Of a stretch of DNA of 14,299 nucleotides, positions 1-7,015 are shown in pieces (position 1 is the first letter of the stretch; each line of letters begins with the position of its first letter). The position numbers and the translations under genes are program-made. The notes under the pieces are model-generated. The model searched no databases. It was not told the origin of the DNA and was given only the letters and a program-made list of their open reading frames with translations. The DNA is from Quisquiliibacterium sp. GTDB lineage: Bacteria > Pseudomonadota > Gammaproteobacteria > Burkholderiales > Burkholderiaceae_E. Where the stretch lies: positions 1-14,299 of the forward strand of contig JALRBB010000405.1 of assembly GCA_023257915.1 (NCBI GenBank), written 5' to 3'.

Positions 1-290
1 TTCTCGAAATAGACCCGCATCACGATCTCCAGATCATCGCGCAGCCGCTCGCGCTCGACCACCAGCCGGCGCGCGTATTCCATCGCGGCGACCTGGTCAT
101 GGATCGAGCACGGTCCGATGATCACCAACAACCGGTCATCCATGCCGTGCAGGATCCGGTGAATCGCCTGGCGCGAGCCATAGGTGACGACCGAGGCCTT
201 CTCGCTGACCGGCAGTTCACGCAGCAGGTGCGAAGGCGGCGCGAGCTCCTTGATCTCGCGGATTCGAACGTCGTCTGTCGTTGCTCTCAT
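1..290 (-). CDS. aroG: DAHP synthase, class I (AroG-type), 5' part only
   Basis: 3-deoxy-D-arabino-heptulosonate 7-phosphate synthase condenses phosphoenolpyruvate and erythrose 4-phosphate, the first committed step of the shikimate pathway to Phe, Tyr and Trp. About 96 N-terminal codons are present before the gene leaves the left edge of the window. The translation contains the family signatures [40 protein letters not shown] and [10 protein letters not shown]. The GPCSIHD stretch belongs to the phosphoenolpyruvate/phosphate-binding part of the barrel in class I enzymes. Two in-frame ATGs lie side by side at 293 and 290. A GGAG motif sits 3 nt before the first and 6 nt before the second, so 290 is preferred, but 293 differs by only one residue. 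The gene has its own promoter and a Phe/Tyr attenuator upstream. Which aromatic amino acid inhibits the enzyme cannot be told from this part; the leader suggests Phe and/or Tyr control. Confidence 0.93.
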   Translation of the reverse strand, partial: MRATTDDVRIREIKELAPPSHLLRELPVSEKASVVTYGSRQAIHRILHGMDDRLLVIIGPCSIHDQVAAMEYARRLVVERERLRDDLEIVMRVYFE

Positions 291-334
291 CATTGGCTCC
301 AGGGCTTTTCGCCGTCCATAAGACTTGGGGTCCA

Positions 335-371
335 CAAAACAAAACCGCCGGCGCTTTTCAGGGCCGGCGGT
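335..371 (-). terminator. Intrinsic terminator of the aroG attenuator (3:4 hairpin)
   Basis: On the minus strand a 9-bp stem pairs 371-363 (ACCGCCGGC) with 352-344 (GCCGGCGGT). The loop is 10 nt (353-362), and TTTGTTTTG follows at 343-335. A GC-rich stem followed at once by a T-rich tail is the form of a Rho-independent terminator. It lies about 45 nt before the aroG start and after the leader-peptide stop, so it can only act as a conditional terminator for aroG. Confidence 0.82.
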
Positions 372-432
372 GTTCGGATTCGGTTCAGGCTTGGGTCAAG
401 CGCGATTCCGACTCCTCCCGCCGGCGGCAGGA
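363..432 (-). promoter_or_regulatory. Antiterminator and pause-hairpin segments of the aroG attenuator
   Basis: Three segments can pair in mutually exclusive ways. Segment 1 (432-426, TCCTGCC) pairs with segment 2 (422-416, GGCGGGA) through 7 bp including one G-U, with a 3-nt loop. It overlaps the last Phe-Pro-Ala codons of the leader peptide. The segment-2 region (425-418, GCCGGCGG) is also perfectly complementary over 8 nt to segment 3 (370-363, CCGCCGGC), which is the 5' arm of the terminator. A ribosome stalled on the Phe/Tyr codons would cover segment 1, release segment 2 to pair with segment 3, and so prevent the terminator. Fast translation would allow 1:2 and 3:4 and stop transcription. 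The pairings are read from the sequence; the regulatory logic is inferred from known trp, phe and his attenuators. Confidence 0.72.
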
Positions 433-476
433 AAGCCGAAGTAAAAAAACCCGTAAAAGAAGTTCGGTCGCGTCAT
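396..476 (-). CDS. Phe/Tyr-rich leader peptide of aroG (26 aa)
   Basis: A short ORF runs ATG (476-474) to TGA (398-396). Residues 5-16 read NFFYGFFYFGFP, so 8 of the 10 residues 6-15 are Phe or Tyr. The rest is polar or Ala/Gly-rich (AAGGRSRNRA at 17-26). The run of TTT, TTC and TAC codons is striking in such GC-rich DNA. The layout recalls PheL, the leader of E. coli pheA, and its position before a terminator and aroG fits an attenuation sensor for charged tRNA-Phe and tRNA-Tyr rather than a functional protein. No Shine-Dalgarno sequence precedes the ATG. The best promoter predicts transcription starting only 3-4 nt upstream, so initiation may be nearly leaderless. Expression is inferred, not shown. 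Confidence 0.82.
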   Translation of the reverse strand: MTRPNFFYGFFYFGFPAAGGRSRNRA

Positions 477-485
477 GATTGGCGC

Positions 486-514
486 AGTGTACCCAGCAAG
501 CGTGCGGTCGGCAA
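486..514 (-). promoter_or_regulatory. Predicted sigma70 promoter of the aroG leader
   Basis: Reading the minus strand, TTGCCG (514-509, 4 of 6 matches to TTGACA) is followed after exactly 17 nt by TACACT (491-486, 4 of 6 matches to TATAAT). It lies just after the tldD stop codon (533). Transcription would begin near 480-479, a few bases before the leader-peptide ATG at 476. No other good promoter was seen between the tldD stop and the leader, though read-through from tldD remains possible. Confidence 0.5.
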
Positions 515-532
515 GCGCAGACTTCGGGCGCG

Positions 533-1993
533 TCAGCCTGTGCCCCCAACCGTCAGCCCCTCGATCCGCAGCGTCGGCTGGCCGACGCCAACCGGAACGC
601 TCTGCCCGTCCTTGCCGCAGACACCGACACCCGAATCCAGCCGCATATCGTTGCCGATCATCGTGACGCGGGTTAGCGCATCCGGCCCATTGCCGATGAT
701 CGTCGCTCCCTTGACCGGATACTGGATACGCCCCTTCTCGACCCAGTAGGCCTCGGACGCCGAAAACACGAACTTGCCATTGGTGATGTCGACTTGCCCG
801 CCGCCAAAGTTGACCGCGTACAGACCGCGCTCGATCGAAGCGACAACCTCGCGTGGATCGTCCTTGCCGCCCAGCATGTAGGTATTGGTCATCCGCGGCA
901 TCGGCAGGTGCGCGAAGGATTCGCGTCGACCGTTACCGGTAACCGGCACCTTCATCAGGCGCGCGTTCAGCGAGTCCTGCAGGTAACCCTTCAGGACACC
1001 GTCTTCAATCAGGACATTGCACTGCGTCGGATTGCCCTCGTCGTCGATGTTCAGCGATCCGCGACGGTCACGCAGCGTGCCGTCATCCACCACGGTGACA
1101 CCCTTGGCGGCGACCCGCTTGCCCAGTTGGCCGCAAAACGCCGACGAGCCCTTGCGATTGAAGTCGCCCTCCAGTCCGTGTCCGATCGCCTCGTGCAACA
1201 GGACTCCGGGCCATCCGGGGCCCAGGACCACGCTCATCACGCCAGCCGGCGCCGGCCGTGACTCCAGGTTAACCAGCGCTGCATCGACCGCTTCGCGCAC
1301 ATAGCGATCGATCAGCGCATCGTCGAAATGCGCCAGGCCAAATCGACCGCCGCCGCCACTGGTGCCCTGCTCGCGCCGACCATTGGACTCGGCGATCACC
1401 GACACCGAAAGCCGGACCAGCGGCCGCACATCAGCGGCAATCAGCCCGTCGGAGCGGGCCACCAGCACGACGTCATGTTCGGCGGCCAGGCCGGCCATGA
1501 CCTGCACAACGCGCGGATCGCGGGCTCGCGCCAGCGTTTCGACCTTCTCGAGCAGTGCTACCTTGGCCGTGGCATCCAGACCGGCAATCGGGTCGGCGAC
1601 CGGGTACAGCGTACGGCCGGCTCCAGGGGTCAGCATGCCAGCCACCCGCCTTCGGCCAGCACCTTGCCGGGCGATGGTGCGGGTGGCCCGCGCGGCCGAC
1701 AGCAAGGCACCGGCGTGAATTTCATCGGAATACGCGAACGCGGTCTTATCCCCGCTGACCGCACGCACGCCAACGCCCTGGTCGATCGAGAAGCTGCCGC
1801 TCTTGACGATGCCTTCCTCCAGACTCCAGCCCTCGTGGCGGGTGTACTGGAAATACAGATCGGCGTAGTCGACACGGTGCTCGAACACCTCGGCCAGCGC
1901 CCGGGTCAGGTCAGATTCGTCAAGCCCGGCGGGTTCGAGCAGCACACTCCTGGCGATAGCCAGGCGGTCGATTCCTTCGTCGGCAATGTTCAA
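533..1993 (-). CDS. tldD: Metalloprotease TldD
   Basis: TldD is a zinc metalloprotease subunit that works with TldE/PmbA in proteobacteria. The pair trims unfolded peptides, matures some ribosomally made peptides such as microcin B17, and has been linked to CcdA degradation. The product is 486 residues, close to the 481 of E. coli. The zinc-binding HEAIGH motif is at residues 267-272 within GWPGVLLHEAIGHGLEGDFN. The conserved later Cys is at 459 in GVGVCGKDGQS, and the C-terminus GQPTLRIEGLTVGG is typical. The start is a TTG at 1993 with GGGAG about 8 nt upstream; no ATG occurs near the expected N-terminus. The gene lies 28 nt after the nitrilase stop and probably shares its transcript. Its partner TldE is not in the window and is usually encoded elsewhere. 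Confidence 0.96.
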   Translation of the reverse strand: MNIADEGIDRLAIARSVLLEPAGLDESDLTRALAEVFEHRVDYADLYFQYTRHEGWSLEEGIVKSGSFSIDQGVGVRAVSGDKTAFAYSDEIHAGALLSAARATRTIARQGAGRRRVAGMLTPGAGRTLYPVADPIAGLDATAKVALLEKVETLARARDPRVVQVMAGLAAEHDVVLVARSDGLIAADVRPLVRLSVSVIAESNGRREQGTSGGGGRFGLAHFDDALIDRYVREAVDAALVNLESRPAPAGVMSVVLGPGWPGVLLHEAIGHGLEGDFNRKGSSAFCGQLGKRVAAKGVTVVDDGTLRDRRGSLNIDDEGNPTQCNVLIEDGVLKGYLQDSLNARLMKVPVTGNGRRESFAHLPMPRMTNTYMLGGKDDPREVVASIERGLYAVNFGGGQVDITNGKFVFSASEAYWVEKGRIQYPVKGATIIGNGPDALTRVTMIGNDMRLDSGVGVCGKDGQSVPVGVGQPTLRIEGLTVGGTG

Positions 1994-2021
1994 GGTCTTT
2001 ACTCCCTCAATGCATGGGCGA

Positions 2022-2837
2022 TTACATCACCCGGTGCCCGAGCGCGGGCAGGATGCGGCGGACTTCGTCGATGCGTGAGCGCTCAAGTTTGCCGGCGACC
2101 ACCCCTTCTCCCTCGGCCAGTACCGACTGGATCTCGCCCCAGGGGTCGATCAGCATCGTATGCCCCCAGGTGCGGCGTCCGTTCGGATGCTTGCCACCTT
2201 GTGCGGGGGCCAGAACATAGCACTGGTTTTCGATCGCCCGCGCGCGCAGCAAGATCTCCCAGTGCGCCGAGCCGGTGGTGTAGGTGAACGCCGATGGAAC
2301 GACGATCAGATCGACAGGCGCAAGCGCACGATACAACTCCGGAAAACGCAGGTCATAGCAGATCGACAATCCGATCCGCCAGCCTTCGACGTCAACGACT
2401 ACCGGCGTGCGCGCCGCCTCGATCGTGGCCGCCTCATCGAACTTCTCGATACCACGCTGAAAGCCAAACAGATGGATCTTGTCGTAGCGGGCAACCCGCT
2501 GTCCGTCCGGCCCGTAGACTAGCAACGCATTACGCACCTTGGCCGGACGATCGCAGGCCAGAGGCACCGTACCGCCAAGCAGCCAGATCCGGTGTTCGGC
2601 AGCCTGCTGCGCCAAAAAGGCCTGCAGCGGTCCATCGCCATCAGCCTCGCGGATTGCGACCTTGTCGGTATCGCGTTCACCGAGCAGGCAGAAGTATTCC
2701 GGTAGCACGACCAGCTTGGCGCCCTCGGCTGCGGCCTGCGCAATGAGACGGCCAGCCGACTCCATGTTCGGAGCAGGCTGCGGTGCCGAGATCATCTGCA
2801 CCGCGGCAACCGGTAAGGCATGGGTGTTTTCTGTCAT
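2022..2837 (-). CDS. Carbon-nitrogen hydrolase (Nit1/Nit2-type amidase)
   Basis: This 271-residue member of the nitrilase superfamily has the complete catalytic triad: Glu47 in LVVLPEYF, Lys120 in RYDKIHLF and Cys160 in SICYDLRFPE. Its length, the KIHLFGF segment and the DLRFPELYR segment place it with the Nit1/Nit2 branch, whose members include deaminated-glutathione amidase (a metabolite-repair enzyme) and omega-amidase (alpha-ketoglutaramate or ketosuccinamate hydrolysis). Deaminated-glutathione amidase is the more likely role, but sequence alone does not decide it. It is a cytosolic enzyme with no signal peptide. The start ATG (2837-2835) overlaps the yhdP stop in an ATGA junction, so translation is probably coupled to yhdP. 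This position between yhdP and tldD is a recurring betaproteobacterial arrangement. Confidence 0.9.
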   Translation of the reverse strand: MTENTHALPVAAVQMISAPQPAPNMESAGRLIAQAAAEGAKLVVLPEYFCLLGERDTDKVAIREADGDGPLQAFLAQQAAEHRIWLLGGTVPLACDRPAKVRNALLVYGPDGQRVARYDKIHLFGFQRGIEKFDEAATIEAARTPVVVDVEGWRIGLSICYDLRFPELYRALAPVDLIVVPSAFTYTTGSAHWEILLRARAIENQCYVLAPAQGGKHPNGRRTWGHTMLIDPWGEIQSVLAEGEGVVAGKLERSRIDEVRRILPALGHRVM

Positions 2838-5800
2838 GGCATGATCTGTTGAAGCGAATTGATCGATCGGCGCCTTTCGACGACCTGCGGATCGGCCCAG
2901 GAACCGCTGACATCGTACTCGTAGCGCAGCAACTGCTGGATCGGACCGCGCAAGGCAAGCTGTGCGACGAAGGATCCAAGCCCGATCGCCGGGTTCACCA
3001 TCGCCCCGTAGGCAAGCGACGCAAGACCCGCATTGATTTCGGGTGTTACTTCGACGCGCAACTGCTGGGTCTCTCGCGCGATGTCCGCGCTCCCCGAGAT
3101 ACGAACCTGCGCCTGAACCCCCTTCATCACCAGGTTTTCAGAGCGAGCCACCCCGTGCGCAATCGCCACATCGCCGTTGACCTCGTCGAAGGCGAAACCC
3201 TGGGCGAATATGTCACGAAAATCGAGTGTCAGGCGTCGCGGCAGCGACTGCAGGCTCAACACGCCAATCAACTTGGCAATCCCCGGGTCGGATTTCAGGA
3301 ACTGCCCTTTGCCGATCGCCAGCTTCAGACTGCCACCCAGTGAGGCATAGTCGATCGCCATCGGCGAACCTTGCCAATACACCTGTCCGGAAATCTTGCC
3401 GGCTGCGCCACGCATCACGTCCTTGAGCCCGAACAGGCCCAACGTGCCGCCGGAATCGGCTAGCCGCAAGTCGAACGTCAGTCGGGTCGGACGAACTCCG
3501 GCCACTGCCGCCGGAGCCCATGAACCGGTCGCATCGAAGCTTGCCGCCGGGTTTCGGATTCGCAGCGTGTCCAGCCTCCAGCCTGGCCGGGCCGGATTGA
3601 CGCTATTGGTTGCCTTGAGCTCGAGTTGCCCGAGCGGATGCTCGAACAGCACGAAGTTGTCGGCCAGGATGTCGAGCGCCGGCAGGTCGGTTGGCGCCGT
3701 ATCCAGCAGGTTTTCGAACTCACGCACCCGGGTCCGGGGAATCTCCAGCTTGTTGAAACGGGCCGTCAGCGTGCCGATCGGCTGACCGGGTAGAGCGGCG
3801 CGCCAGTTGAAAAAGCCCTGCACCTCGCGAGCATCGATATTCGCGCTCCAGAACTCACCGATCCGGGTGGCGCCAAGCACGACATTGTGAAGATCCTTGC
3901 CCGCGACGGTGAGCCGATCAGCGCGCACCGACACGGTTTGCGGCTGCAGCGCATCACCACGCACATAGCCCTCGGCCACCTTCTCGCCGCCGACGCGCAG
4001 TTCGGGCGCACGCAGCAGTGGCATCCAGGCATCGACATCGACCAGATCGGAGTCGAGCGATACCGCCAGACCTTCACCTCGCAGCACCGGCTCGACGTTC
4101 ATGGCCAGCGCACCGCGCCGGATCAGCAGCTTTTCGCTGCCCGGCTCGCGCTCGCGCTCGAGCAACAGCCGGATCGAGTCGCGCAGCACCAGTCGGATGG
4201 TGTCCCGGGCCGGCCTGGCCAGAGGATCGGCTGGAAGCTCCGGCGTGGCCGTCACCTTCAGCGGCCATGCCTCTTGCGCTGCCTTGCGAAACGGAGGAGG
4301 CAGACTCGAATACAGGCCGCGCAGGTCCGACTCGATCGTGACCTCCGAGGCCAGTCTGCGCACATCGATCCGGGCCCGATAATCGGTCTGGCCACCGAAC
4401 GCACGGGTCAACGGGTTATCGGCGACCTCACGCATGCCCTGCGCGCTCATACTGCCCTCGGCCTGCAACTCGAAGCGACCTGGCTCCGGAGTCTGCCCCT
4501 GGACGCGTAAGCTGCCACCAAGAAAGCTTGCGCGGATATCGCGCAACGCAAGCCGATCCTCGCTGAACTCCAGGCTGCCGCTGACCCGTGAAAAAACCGG
4601 CAGCGTCTTGTCGAGCCGCAGTTCGTTGTCGTCGAACCCGACCGAGCCAGCAACCCGCGAGCGATCCAGATCGCTCAGCGGCAACTGGAGTCGCAGCGCC
4701 AGCTTTGCATTGCCGGACGCGCTGGCCTCCCGGGTGAAATCATCGATCCGTGTGGCGACCGGGCTCTCGTTGACGAAGCGCAGCATGTCGGCTGCTGGTC
4801 CGGTGCCGTTGCCCTCGATCTGCAGCAAGGGCTTGCCGAAGTCTGCGAGCGTCGCGCGCACACCGCTCAGACGGCTGCTGAACACCTGACCGGAGTTGGC
4901 CTGGATCCGCATACCGGCCCGCTCGAATGCGAGCGTGCCGTCGATCTTGTCGATCCTTGGCCATCCGGGCGCGTAGCGCAGCCCGACGCCGCGCACCTGC
5001 GCGACGATGGCGAATTCGCCGCTGCCGGCGTCCCGGTACGGAAAGTCCTCCAGATCCCCGCGCAGCGTGAATCGCACATCGTCCGCGACACCACCGACGA
5101 TGGAATCTGCGACCCACTGTCTGACGACCTCGTCGATCTGCAAGGGCAAGTAGCGAGCGACCCGATTCGCTTGCGCGCGCCGTAATTTGCCGGTCAGGGC
5201 AACGATGCCCGCTCCCTTGCCGCCAGTGCGATAGCTACCAGTCACCTGTCCGGCGGTATCGGCGTTCGCGAACTCGAAGCGCTCGATTTGCACCGCAAGC
5301 TGCTGGCCCTCCTGGCTGCGTTCGAGTTGCCAGCGGGCCTGCGCCGCGAGTGTGTCCAGCTCAATCACCGGTTGGGAAAAAATCCCCGGAAATCCAAACG
5401 CCCCTCCCTGACTGCGCAGACGCAATTCCCCGGAGTCACGCCAGATGCGCGCCTCGCCATCGAGGCGTTCGAACCAGGGCAACCGGCCTTTGCCACCGCC
5501 CGGGCCACGCTGGCCGGATTCGGACACCGGCTTGCCTGACCGTGACGCTCGTTTGCCGGCGTCGGAATGTGACGGCTCCTTGCCGTAGGCCAGCGACAAA
5601 CCGCGAAAATCGACCGAGGCCTCCAGCGTGTCCAGCGAGCCCTCGCTCCAGCGCGCACTCAGGCCAGACACGTCACCGGACACCGATAACGGCGCCAGGC
5701 GAGCTGACATCGACTCGGGCAAGGGCAGGCTTCGCAGATGGTCAAGCAACTCGGCCGGATCGAACCGGCCGATGCCGATGCGTCCGGCTACCGGCTGCAA

Positions 5801-6925
5801 GTTGCGATCCAGCGACAACTCCTGCGGCCCGACAGATGACACCATCAGCCCGGGACGCAGCACCGCGTCGAATTGCTCGACCCGGATCGCGAATCCATCC
5901 AGATCGCGCCTCGCGCCTGCATCGACCCGCAGCCCGTCCAGCCCCAGCGACCGCCCCTCGTGCCCCCAGCGCAGCGCGTTGCTCTCGATGCGCAACTGCG
6001 CATCGGACAAGCGGCCTGAGTCGAACCCTGCCCATGCGAGAAAGTCACCGCGCACTTCTGCGATGCCCGTGAACCGGGCCAGCGGGGCGAAATGGGTCCG
6101 CAACTCTCCAAGGTCCAGCGCACGCAGTTCCGTGAATACCGTCCCGGTCCAGCTACGCCAGTCGGCAAGCGGCTTGCCGGCAGCCCGGTAGATCTCGAAC
6201 GCAAACTGCAAGCGCCCGAGCCCCGCAACCGAAGCGCCCAGGGTCAGGCTGCCACGATGCCTGCGCCCCACCGTGCCCAGCCCCGCCTCGACCGAGCGCA
6301 GCATCAGATGGTCACCGCGCAGATGATCGATCCATTCGATGCTGGCGTCATGCAGCAGCACGCGACGCTGATCCAGAAGCACCGCCAAACCGGCCGCGTC
6401 ACCAGCCCGCGTGTTGGACACTTCGAACCCGGCGATCCTGAGCCGCTGCGCATCGAGCCGCTCGACACGAATGCTCGGAGAATCGAACTGCAGCACCGAC
6501 AGGCGAAGACGTCCGCTGACCAGCGTCAGCGGAGACACGACCGCGACCGCGCGCGGCACGGTGAGCGGGCTGGAGGCTGAACCCTCGGCGATCGCACCGG
6601 GGGCCGCATTCGCCGTCCCCGCCAAGCGCAGCCCATGAATCGTCAGCCGGGGTAACAGGCCCTCGAAGCCGGTCTCGATCCGATCAATCGAGATCGCGAC
6701 GCCCAGCGCCTGAGACAGCTCGGACACCACCAGGGGACGCCAGTCATCAAGCCTTGGCCATAGGTAATGGCGCAGGCCCAGGAACGCCAATCCTGCGATG
6801 AAATACGCGACCAGCAGGACTCCGATCAACAGCCGTGCTGCCGAAGGAAATCGCTCGCCGCGTCCGTGCGGAAGAGGGTTCTGGGACAAGTTCGTTACGC
6901 GCCGCGGCCGGGAAAGCGCCGGCAA
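2834..6925 (-). CDS. yhdP: YhdP-family AsmA-like envelope protein
   Basis: This very large protein (1363 residues, E. coli YhdP about 1266) belongs to the YhdP/TIGR02099 family. One membrane anchor lies near residues 31-52 (LLIGVLLVAYFIAGLAFLGL), followed by a long periplasmic part rich in short beta-strands and ending in an AsmA-like C-terminal domain. In E. coli, YhdP with TamB and YdbH forms a set of bridge-like proteins needed for phospholipid delivery to the outer membrane. A hydrophilic Gly/Ser/Lys-rich segment near residues 449-482 looks like an inserted linker. The start is uncertain: the TTG at 6925 gives a family-like N-terminus but has only a poor Shine-Dalgarno sequence and lies in a small hairpin. 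Other TTG codons (residues 13 and 33) are possible. It heads the yhdP-nitrilase-tldD gene run, is divergent from glnE, and no convincing promoter was seen in the 90-nt gap. Confidence 0.92.
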   Translation of the reverse strand: MPALSRPRRVTNLSQNPLPHGRGERFPSAARLLIGVLLVAYFIAGLAFLGLRHYLWPRLDDWRPLVVSELSQALGVAISIDRIETGFEGLLPRLTIHGLRLAGTANAAPGAIAEGSASSPLTVPRAVAVVSPLTLVSGRLRLSVLQFDSPSIRVERLDAQRLRIAGFEVSNTRAGDAAGLAVLLDQRRVLLHDASIEWIDHLRGDHLMLRSVEAGLGTVGRRHRGSLTLGASVAGLGRLQFAFEIYRAAGKPLADWRSWTGTVFTELRALDLGELRTHFAPLARFTGIAEVRGDFLAWAGFDSGRLSDAQLRIESNALRWGHEGRSLGLDGLRVDAGARRDLDGFAIRVEQFDAVLRPGLMVSSVGPQELSLDRNLQPVAGRIGIGRFDPAELLDHLRSLPLPESMSARLAPLSVSGDVSGLSARWSEGSLDTLEASVDFRGLSLAYGKEPSHSDAGKRASRSGKPVSESGQRGPGGGKGRLPWFERLDGEARIWRDSGELRLRSQGGAFGFPGIFSQPVIELDTLAAQARWQLERSQEGQQLAVQIERFEFANADTAGQVTGSYRTGGKGAGIVALTGKLRRAQANRVARYLPLQIDEVVRQWVADSIVGGVADDVRFTLRGDLEDFPYRDAGSGEFAIVAQVRGVGLRYAPGWPRIDKIDGTLAFERAGMRIQANSGQVFSSRLSGVRATLADFGKPLLQIEGNGTGPAADMLRFVNESPVATRIDDFTREASASGNAKLALRLQLPLSDLDRSRVAGSVGFDDNELRLDKTLPVFSRVSGSLEFSEDRLALRDIRASFLGGSLRVQGQTPEPGRFELQAEGSMSAQGMREVADNPLTRAFGGQTDYRARIDVRRLASEVTIESDLRGLYSSLPPPFRKAAQEAWPLKVTATPELPADPLARPARDTIRLVLRDSIRLLLEREREPGSEKLLIRRGALAMNVEPVLRGEGLAVSLDSDLVDVDAWMPLLRAPELRVGGEKVAEGYVRGDALQPQTVSVRADRLTVAGKDLHNVVLGATRIGEFWSANIDAREVQGFFNWRAALPGQPIGTLTARFNKLEIPRTRVREFENLLDTAPTDLPALDILADNFVLFEHPLGQLELKATNSVNPARPGWRLDTLRIRNPAASFDATGSWAPAAVAGVRPTRLTFDLRLADSGGTLGLFGLKDVMRGAAGKISGQVYWQGSPMAIDYASLGGSLKLAIGKGQFLKSDPGIAKLIGVLSLQSLPRRLTLDFRDIFAQGFAFDEVNGDVAIAHGVARSENLVMKGVQAQVRISGSADIARETQQLRVEVTPEINAGLASLAYGAMVNPAIGLGSFVAQLALRGPIQQLLRYEYDVSGSWADPQVVERRRSINSLQQIMP

Positions 6926-7015
6926 CCGCCGGCTTGCCTTGAGTTGCCTTTAGGATACCTTGTCGCAAGCTTCGCTCCGAGCGCGAACCGCTGCCGCACA
7001 GCTGACCAGGAACCG

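Noticed and set aside
99..749. Plus-strand open frame across the aroG leader
   Set aside because: It runs antisense to aroG, the attenuator and the end of tldD, all of which have direct support.
6767..7015. Open frame extending glnE 83 codons upstream of 7016
   Set aside because: It overlaps the divergent yhdP start, has no family resemblance, and the ATG at 7016 has an AGGA motif and gives the normal GlnE length.
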